This document shows positions 5,669 to 9,853 of a DNA stretch of 9,853 nucleotides, in pieces. Below the pieces are notes generated by a model, which saw only the letters and a program-made list of their open reading frames with translations, was not told the DNA's origin and did not search any database. Made by a program: the position numbers and the translations under genes. Source of the DNA: CAZEZY01 sp964516635 (GTDB taxonomy: Bacteria > Pseudomonadota > Gammaproteobacteria > Burkholderiales > Burkholderiaceae_C); the NCBI GenBank assembly GCA_964516635.1, contig CAZEZY010000089.1, forward strand, positions 1 to 9,853, written 5' to 3'. Position 1 is the first letter of the stretch; every line of letters begins with the position of its first letter.

Positions 5669-6510
5669 ACTCAGTGGAGAACAGCCCGCTGGGCCGCGTC
5701 ACGGCCTATGCCGACCGCTACGACCCATCCCTGCTGTTTCCCGTTGCCCGGGCCACCCAGCGGACCGAAATCGGGTTGAGCGACAGGGTGCCCTTCATGG
5801 GGGCCGACCTGTGGACCGCGTTCGAGTTGAGCTGGCTGAACCCCCGGGGCAAGCCCCAGGTGGCGCTGGCTCACATCACCGTGCCATGCGAAACCCCCAA
5901 CATGGTCGAGAGCAAGTCCTTCAAGCTCTACTTGAACAGCTTCAACCAGCAGGTGTTCGGTTCGGCCGACGAGGTGCTTCAGTGCCTGCGGCGCGACCTG
6001 AGTGAGGCTGTGTGGCGAGGATCGGTTCAGCAGGGTCAGGTGGGTGTTCGCCTGCTCCTGCCCGCCGAATGGGCCAACGAAAAGGTGGGTGTGCCGGATG
6101 GCCTGAGCCTGGACCGGCTGGACGTGGACTGCACCGACCACCAGCCCGCCCCCCATCTGCTGCAGGCCGACCACACCCAGCCGCTGGTGCAGGAGGTGCT
6201 GGTGAGTGACCTGCTCAAAAGCAACTGCCTCGTGACTGGCCAGCCCGACTGGGGTAGTGTCCGCATCGCCTACACGGGCGCGCCAATCGACCAGGCTGGC
6301 CTGCTTCGTTACCTGGTGAGTTTTCGCCAGCACAACGCATTCCACGAGCAGTGCGTGGAGCGCCTGTTCATCGACATCTGGAGCCATTGCCGACCCACCC
6401 GGCTGAGTGTATGTGCCCGTTACACGCGCCGAGGCGGACTCGATATCAACCCCTGGCGCACCAGCCATCCCCAGCAGCCACCAGCCAACGTCCGAACGCC
6501 CCGACAGTGA
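5665..6510 (+). CDS. queF: NADPH-dependent 7-cyano-7-deazaguanine reductase (long QueF)
   Basis: Reduces preQ0 to preQ1 in queuosine tRNA-modification biosynthesis (T-fold superfamily, cytoplasmic). The 281 residues match the long, two-domain E. coli-type enzyme (282). Visible signatures are VESKSFKLYLNSFNQQ (the QueF substrate/NADPH motif), the catalytic C188 in SNCLVTGQPDW with its partner Asp a few residues on, the substrate-binding E228 in FHEQCVE, and the C-terminal RRGGLDINPWR. The start is GTG at 5665 within GTGA, overlapping the oxygenase stop by 4 nt, with AAGGA 6 nt upstream inside the oxygenase gene, so translational coupling is likely. No other queuosine gene is in the window. The stop at 6508-6510 is one base from the stop of the convergent dinB. 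Confidence 0.96.
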   Translation: MNSVENSPLGRVTAYADRYDPSLLFPVARATQRTEIGLSDRVPFMGADLWTAFELSWLNPRGKPQVALAHITVPCETPNMVESKSFKLYLNSFNQQVFGSADEVLQCLRRDLSEAVWRGSVQQGQVGVRLLLPAEWANEKVGVPDGLSLDRLDVDCTDHQPAPHLLQADHTQPLVQEVLVSDLLKSNCLVTGQPDWGSVRIAYTGAPIDQAGLLRYLVSFRQHNAFHEQCVERLFIDIWSHCRPTRLSVCARYTRRGGLDINPWRTSHPQQPPANVRTPRQ

Positions 6511-6511
6511 G

Positions 6512-7723
6512 TCAGAACAGGCTGGGTTGTTCGGCTGCCATTTCTGCTGGCGAGCTTGCTGATGCTGGCCGGGTGGCGTCCTTGTGATGCAGCCCGTCCA
6601 CCCGCACGCCCAGCAGCCGAAGCGGACGGTCCAGCGGGGCTCGTTTCAGGGCTTCGCGAGCGGCACGCAGAATGTCGCTCCCCTGATCCACCAGGGTGGG
6701 TAGGCGGTGATGACGGGTGACGATGCGGAAGTCGTCATACCGCAACTTCACCGCCACGGTGCGGCCCTGGTAGCCTTTGCGTTGCAGGTCGGCAGCCACC
6801 TGGTTGGCCAGGTGAGCGAACAGGCGGCTGAGTTCGGCACGGTCACGCACCGGGTGGAGGTTGCGTTCGAACGTGGTTTCGCGGCTCATGCTGACGGGCT
6901 CGCTGTGGGTTTGCACCGGCCGCTCGTCACGGCCCCAGGCTGCGTCGTGTAGCCACTGGCCCTGGCTTTGACCGAAGTGGTCGAGCAGTGTGTCTGGCGG
7001 TTGTGCCGCGAGATCGCCAATCGTTTGGATGCCCATGTCTTTCAGCTTCTGGCCGGTCTTGGGGCCAATGCCGTTGATCTTGCGACAGGGCAAAGGCCAG
7101 ATCAGGCTCTGCAGGTCGTCTTCGTGGACGATGGCGATGCCGTTGGGCTTGTGGAATTCGCTCGCCATCTTGGCCAGCAGCTTGTTCGGTGCCACGCCGA
7201 TCGAGCAGGTCAGGCCCGTGGCCTCGAAAATGCCTTTCTGGATCAGCCGGGCCAGCACCCGCCCACCCTCGCGCTGACCGCCGGGAACGTCGGTGAAGTC
7301 GATGTACACCTCGTCAATCCCCCGGTCTTCCATCACCGGAGCGATCTCGGTGATGACGGCCTTGAACGCGCGTGAGCAGCGACGGTAGGCGTCAAAGTCC
7401 ACTGGTAGCAGGATGGCATCGGGACACAGCAGGGCGGCTTTCATGAGACCCATCGCAGATCCCACCCCAAAATGGCGCGCGGCGTAGGTGGCGGTGGTGA
7501 TGACACCTCGACCGGCGTAGTCGCGCAGGCGTGGGAAGGCGTCTACGGGAATGTCGGCTTCGGCCACATCGGCAAAGCGCTGGCGCAGCGTGTGATCCGC
7601 GCTGCGCCGCCCGCCGCCGATCACCATGGGCAGGCCCTTGAGTTGCGGGTAACGCAGCAGTTCCACCGACGCGTAAAAGGCGTCCATGTCGAGATGGGCG
7701 ATACGACGGTTGGAGTGGGACAC
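6512..7723 (-). CDS. dinB: DNA polymerase IV (Y-family translesion polymerase)
   Basis: Error-prone lesion-bypass polymerase, 403 residues from the chosen start. Catalytic metal ligands are D12 (HLDMDAFYASVE) and D137/E138 (GIDEVYIDF). Also present are SIGVAPNKLLAKMASEFHKPNG, a helix-hairpin-helix segment NGIGPKTGQKLKDMG, a little-finger region, and a C-terminal QPSLF (399-403) that fits the beta-clamp-binding consensus. Relative to E. coli Pol IV there is an extra stretch of about 28 residues between the early GG turn and RGVITTATYAAR (about residues 38-68). The frame stays open far upstream. GTG at 7723 (VSHSNRRIAHLDMD) is chosen for fit to the family N-terminus, but it has no good Shine-Dalgarno. 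The ATG at 7780 would add 19 residues and overlap the divergent start. No LexA box is seen upstream. Confidence 0.93.
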   Translation of the reverse strand: MSHSNRRIAHLDMDAFYASVELLRYPQLKGLPMVIGGGRRSADHTLRQRFADVAEADIPVDAFPRLRDYAGRGVITTATYAARHFGVGSAMGLMKAALLCPDAILLPVDFDAYRRCSRAFKAVITEIAPVMEDRGIDEVYIDFTDVPGGQREGGRVLARLIQKGIFEATGLTCSIGVAPNKLLAKMASEFHKPNGIAIVHEDDLQSLIWPLPCRKINGIGPKTGQKLKDMGIQTIGDLAAQPPDTLLDHFGQSQGQWLHDAAWGRDERPVQTHSEPVSMSRETTFERNLHPVRDRAELSRLFAHLANQVAADLQRKGYQGRTVAVKLRYDDFRIVTRHHRLPTLVDQGSDILRAAREALKRAPLDRPLRLLGVRVDGLHHKDATRPASASSPAEMAAEQPSLF

Positions 7724-7778
7724 GGTCAGCAGGTCTGCGGCTATGCTTGGTATTTTGCAACCGCTCTCGGATGGACAC

Positions 7779-8165
7779 ATGACGACCGAACACCAGAAGG
7801 ATTTTGAACAGGGGCTTGCGATGCGCAAGCGCGTGATGGGCGAGGATTTCGTGGCGCGAGCCTTCAGCGGCCTCACCCCGTTCACCGAACCGTTGCAGCA
7901 GTACATCACCCGAAACGCCTGGGGCGATGTGTGGCAGCGCCCGGGACTGGACCTGAAAACCCGCAGCCTGATCACCGTGGCCATGCTCACCGCGATGGGC
8001 AAGCAGAACGAGTTGAAAGGCCACGTGCGCGGGGCGCTGAACAACGGTGCCACGCCGCAGGAGATCCAGGAAGTGCTGCTGCACGCCAGCATCTACTGCG
8101 GGCTCCCCACGGCGGTGGAGGCGTTCCGCACGGCGGCCGAGGTGGTGGACGGTCCGAAGACTTAA
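7779..8165 (+). CDS. pcaC: 4-carboxymuconolactone decarboxylase (PcaC-like)
   Basis: A 128-residue all-helical CMD-family protein. It aligns over its whole length with PcaC, which decarboxylates gamma-carboxymuconolactone in the protocatechuate branch of the beta-ketoadipate pathway. Recognisable blocks are LTPFTEPLQQYITRNAWGDVW, RPGLDLKTRSLITVAML, HVRGALNNGAT and ASIYCGLPTAVEAF. The AhpD-type CxxC redox pair is absent (single C in IYCG), which argues against a peroxidase-reductase role. No other pca gene is near, so pathway membership is uncertain and it may be a stand-alone paralogue. The ATG at 7779 has GGA about 7 nt upstream. Its stop codon overlaps the stop of the convergent downstream gene. 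Confidence 0.85.
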   Translation: MTTEHQKDFEQGLAMRKRVMGEDFVARAFSGLTPFTEPLQQYITRNAWGDVWQRPGLDLKTRSLITVAMLTAMGKQNELKGHVRGALNNGATPQEIQEVLLHASIYCGLPTAVEAFRTAAEVVDGPKT

Positions 8166-8779
8166 CGGCCTTCGTTGGGCGGGCTGGTGTCGCCAGGCGC
8201 GGTGTGGTGGCCGTCGTCGTACTGCTGTCGCAATCGTTCGAGCCCCTGGCGGAAGGCTTCGGCATCGCCATGTTCAAAGAAGGCGGGGTATCGGTCGTGT
8301 GAGCCGTACAGGCGCCGCGCGTGCTTGATGGGGCACCAGTACTGCTCGGTGCGGGCGGCGATCTCGCGCGCATACGCGACGATGCCGTTGCCGTAAGAAC
8401 AGTAAAAGCAATTGAATTTCTCCACCGCGTTCAGGTAGGGCAGGTCGGTGCGGTCGAACACCAGGTAGTCTCGCCGCCGCACCTTGGGGATGCCGTAGAC
8501 CGGAAAGCACACCGCCTGGTAGAGCGAAACGAACAGGTCCAGCAGGGCAAAGACGGGCCAGCCAGCGTAGATCACCGGGGCCGTGAGCAACACCGTGATG
8601 CGGCTGCCGCGCAAGTAGCGCCACAGGCCCACCCGCTGCTGGCGCTGCAATTCCACGAAGCGGCCGGCCAGTGCCTGGCGCTGCTGCTCGAACTCCTGAC
8701 GCAGGCGCTCGTATTCCTGCTCCACCTGGTCTTGCAGGGAGTGGATGCGTGCCAGCAGTTCTTCGATGGACGGGGGCAT
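8162..8779 (-). CDS. Uncharacterised coiled-coil, membrane-associated protein with CxxC...CxxxH motif
   Basis: A 205-residue protein whose family I do not recognise by name. Residues about 5-50 form a heptad-like, Glu/Gln/Arg-rich coiled coil. A hydrophobic stretch at about 61-95 (ITVLLTAPVIYAGWPVFALL and onward) probably forms one long or two short membrane or reentrant helices. The soluble part carries C124-X2-C127 (NCFYCSYGNG) and C149-X3-H153 (YWCPIKHARR), an arrangement suited to one metal ion. Motif crispness (FYCSYGNGIVAYAREIAARTE) suggests a conserved family. The C-terminal tail is polar and probably disordered. The ATG at 8779 has GGAG 7 nt upstream. It starts 22 bp downstream of the PAS-LuxR gene stop on the same strand, so it is probably the second gene of that operon. 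Function unknown. Confidence 0.85.
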   Translation of the reverse strand: MPPSIEELLARIHSLQDQVEQEYERLRQEFEQQRQALAGRFVELQRQQRVGLWRYLRGSRITVLLTAPVIYAGWPVFALLDLFVSLYQAVCFPVYGIPKVRRRDYLVFDRTDLPYLNAVEKFNCFYCSYGNGIVAYAREIAARTEQYWCPIKHARRLYGSHDRYPAFFEHGDAEAFRQGLERLRQQYDDGHHTAPGDTSPPNEGR

Positions 8780-8801
8780 GGTTGCGCTCCAGAAAGGTTC
8801 A

Positions 8802-9371
8802 TCAAGTGAGCAGTCGCTGCACCAGGTCGACCGAGCTGCTGGCCTGGTATTTCCGCATCAGCCGGGCGCGGTAGATCTCGACCGTGCGCGGGCTGATGCC
8901 GAGTGCCTTGCCCATCTCCTTGGCGGTCAGGCCCTTCATCACCAGGGCGGCCACCTCGCGTTCGCGCCCGGTGAGCTCGGCTTTGACGGCGCGGCGGGAT
9001 GAAAGGTCCTCGAAACTCCAGATGCCGGCGGCGTGCGGATCGGTGCGGTCCAGGGCACGGCCGGTCACGTGGCACCAGAAGGTCTGCCCCGCAAGGCGAC
9101 CACCCACGCGTTTCATGACCCGCTCGTCGGAGTAATGCCCCTTGGCGTTGAGAATGGGGGTGATGCGCTCGCCGATGCGCTCGAACTCGTCGGCGCTGGG
9201 GTAGAGGAGCTGGAAACTCTGGCCAATGAGCTGGTCGGGTGTGGCGCCGAACATCTCGCAGACCGCCTGGTTGCAGTCCACCATGGTGCGGTGACGCGAC
9301 AGCACCAACCCGACCGGTGCCAGGTCGAAGGCCAGGCGGTAGTCGATGTCGGGCGGTGGGCGTGCAGTCAT
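8802..9371 (-). CDS. PAS domain-containing LuxR/NarL-type HTH transcriptional regulator
   Basis: A 189-residue regulator with an N-terminal PAS sensory domain (about 12-125, FDLAPVGLVL, NQAVCEMFG and the closing IWSFEDLS) and a C-terminal LuxR/GerE helix-turn-helix (about 132-189). The HTH reads LTGREREVAALV, GLTAKEMGKALGISPRTVEIYRARL. No receiver domain is present, so it is not a classical response regulator; it probably senses a small ligand or redox cue through PAS. The ATG at 9371 has GGAG 8 nt upstream. It is divergent from the CoA-transferase gene and separated from it by 117 bp containing a perfect inverted repeat, so it is the natural candidate to control that operon and itself. The downstream CxxC-motif gene is probably co-transcribed. 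Confidence 0.93.
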   Translation of the reverse strand: MTARPPPDIDYRLAFDLAPVGLVLSRHRTMVDCNQAVCEMFGATPDQLIGQSFQLLYPSADEFERIGERITPILNAKGHYSDERVMKRVGGRLAGQTFWCHVTGRALDRTDPHAAGIWSFEDLSSRRAVKAELTGREREVAALVMKGLTAKEMGKALGISPRTVEIYRARLMRKYQASSSVDLVQRLLT

Positions 9372-9399
9372 GGCGCGAACTCCAGAGCGACGAAGTGGG

Positions 9400-9420
9400 C
9401 TTTAGGGGTTGGTCTTTAGG
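9400..9420. repeat. Direct repeat CTTTAGG x2
   Basis: CTTTAGG occurs at 9400-9406 and again at 9414-9420, a 14-bp period, beside the inverted repeat and within the leader or promoter region of the PAS-LuxR gene. It could be a tandem regulator half-site. Seen directly; function is inferred. Confidence 0.4.
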
Positions 9421-9422
9421 CA

Positions 9423-9448
9423 ATACTACGTATGTGATTAAGTAGTAT
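9423..9448. promoter_or_regulatory. Perfect inverted repeat, candidate operator between PAS-LuxR and CoA-transferase genes
   Basis: ATACTAC (9423-9429) and GTAGTAT (9442-9448) are perfect reverse complements separated by 12 bp. The region is clearly AT-richer than its surroundings. Each arm contains TAGTAT facing outward, four of six to the -10 consensus, one for each divergent gene, although no good -35 is seen for either. A dimeric LuxR-type regulator binding here could control both promoters. There is no T tract, so a terminator is unlikely. Confidence 0.5.
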
Positions 9449-9488
9449 CGTACGGTTTTCCTTCACTATTGGACAGGAGCGTGCGAGC

Positions 9489-9853
9489 ATGAACAAGGTG
9501 TATCCCAGCGCGGCCGAAGCCCTCAAGGGCGTGGTGGCCGACGGGCAACTGCTGGCCGTGGGCGGTTTCGGCCTCTGCGGCATTCCCGAGGCCCTGATCG
9601 ACGCGCTGCGTGACAGCGGCGTCAAGGACCTGACCGTGATTTCCAACAACGCCGGTGTCGATGGTTTTGGCCTCGGCAAGCTGCTGGAGACCCGTCAGAT
9701 CCGGAAGATGATTTCCAGTTATGTGGGCGAGAACAAGGAGTTCGAGCGCCAGTACCTGGCTGGCGAACTCGAGCTCGAGTTCACCCCGCAGGGCACGCTG
9801 GCCGAAAAGCTGCGCGCAGGCGGTGCCGGTATTCCCGCGTTCTTCACCAAAAC
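9489..9853 (+). CDS. scoA: 3-oxoacid CoA-transferase subunit A, N-terminal 121 residues (3' end beyond the window)
   Basis: Family I CoA-transferase alpha subunit, probably succinyl-CoA:3-ketoacid (acetoacetate) CoA-transferase, which activates acetoacetate in ketone-body and hydroxybutyrate use. Signatures are VGGFGLCGIPEALIDAL, VISNNAGVDGFGLGKLL, MISSYVGENKEFERQYLAGELELE and the GTLAEKLRAGGAGIPAFFT loop. The catalytic glutamate lies in subunit B, expected just downstream but outside the window. The ATG at 9489 follows AGGAG (9475-9479) by 9 nt. The butyrate/acetoacetate (AtoD) and 3-oxoadipate (PcaI) transferases are related. The presence of a pcaC-like gene 1.3 kb away makes PcaI worth considering, but the sequence reads as ScoA. 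Confidence 0.92.
   Translation, partial: MNKVYPSAAEALKGVVADGQLLAVGGFGLCGIPEALIDALRDSGVKDLTVISNNAGVDGFGLGKLLETRQIRKMISSYVGENKEFERQYLAGELELEFTPQGTLAEKLRAGGAGIPAFFTK

Noticed and set aside
7724..7778. LexA/SOS box for dinB
   Set aside because: No CTGT-N8-ACAG or close variant is present in the divergent dinB/pcaC-like gap.
7779..8165. AhpD-like alkylhydroperoxidase role for the CMD-family protein
   Set aside because: AhpD-type enzymes need a CxxC pair; this protein has only a single Cys at that region and matches PcaC throughout.
8572..9423. A 283-residue minus-strand frame covering the PAS-LuxR gene in another frame
   Set aside because: Arg/Pro-rich low-information translation overlapping two real genes in the correct frame.

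Overview
The window looks like a stretch of a GC-rich betaproteobacterial chromosome, most likely Burkholderiales/Comamonadaceae (Hydrogenophaga-like). The basis is the protein flavour: long QueF, a Pol IV with the insertion I associate with that group, a rubrerythrin/Fe-S/DUF3501 operon, and a scoAB-type CoA transferase with a PAS-LuxR regulator. Taxonomy is inferred from memory of families, not from a search. No rRNA, tRNA, CRISPR array, IS element or phage gene was seen. Coding density is very high and every strand switch is unusually tight.

Layout. (1) 1-553 (-): N-terminal part of valyl-tRNA synthetase, running off the left edge. (2) 554-822: the main regulatory region of the left half. 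It holds a Fur-box-like 19-mer, a four-quartet OxyR-type site, and a sigma70-like promoter whose -35 directly abuts the OxyR site. (3) 823-3328 (+): rubrerythrin lacking a rubredoxin domain, a GlpC/heterodisulfide-reductase-like Fe-S protein, and a DUF3501 protein. An intrinsic terminator with a competing alternative hairpin lies between the first two genes. (4) 3346-4047 (-) truC, and 4046-6510 (+) yaaA, a prolyl-4-hydroxylase-like 2OG-Fe(II) oxygenase, and queF. truC and yaaA have start codons that overlap in one CATG. (5) 6512-7723 (-) dinB (Pol IV), and 7779-8165 (+) a PcaC-like carboxymuconolactone decarboxylase. (6) 8162-8779 and 8802-9371 (-): an uncharacterised coiled-coil/membrane protein with a CxxC...CxxxH motif, and a PAS-LuxR-type HTH regulator. 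(7) 9489-9853 (+): the start of a CoA-transferase subunit A gene, behind an intergenic region with a perfect inverted repeat and a direct repeat.

How the genes may work together. The most interesting unit is the rubrerythrin operon. The sequence suggests peroxide control by OxyR and possibly iron control by Fur. The rubrerythrin has a complete diiron ligand set but no rubredoxin domain, and it is followed by a multi-cluster Fe-S protein and a conserved protein of unknown function. A plausible reading is a three-component peroxide-reducing or iron-sulfur-linked stress system. About 700 bp further on, yaaA encodes another peroxide/iron stress protein, so peroxide defence may be a local theme. 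On the right, the PAS-LuxR protein is a candidate regulator of the divergent CoA-transferase genes through the inverted repeat.
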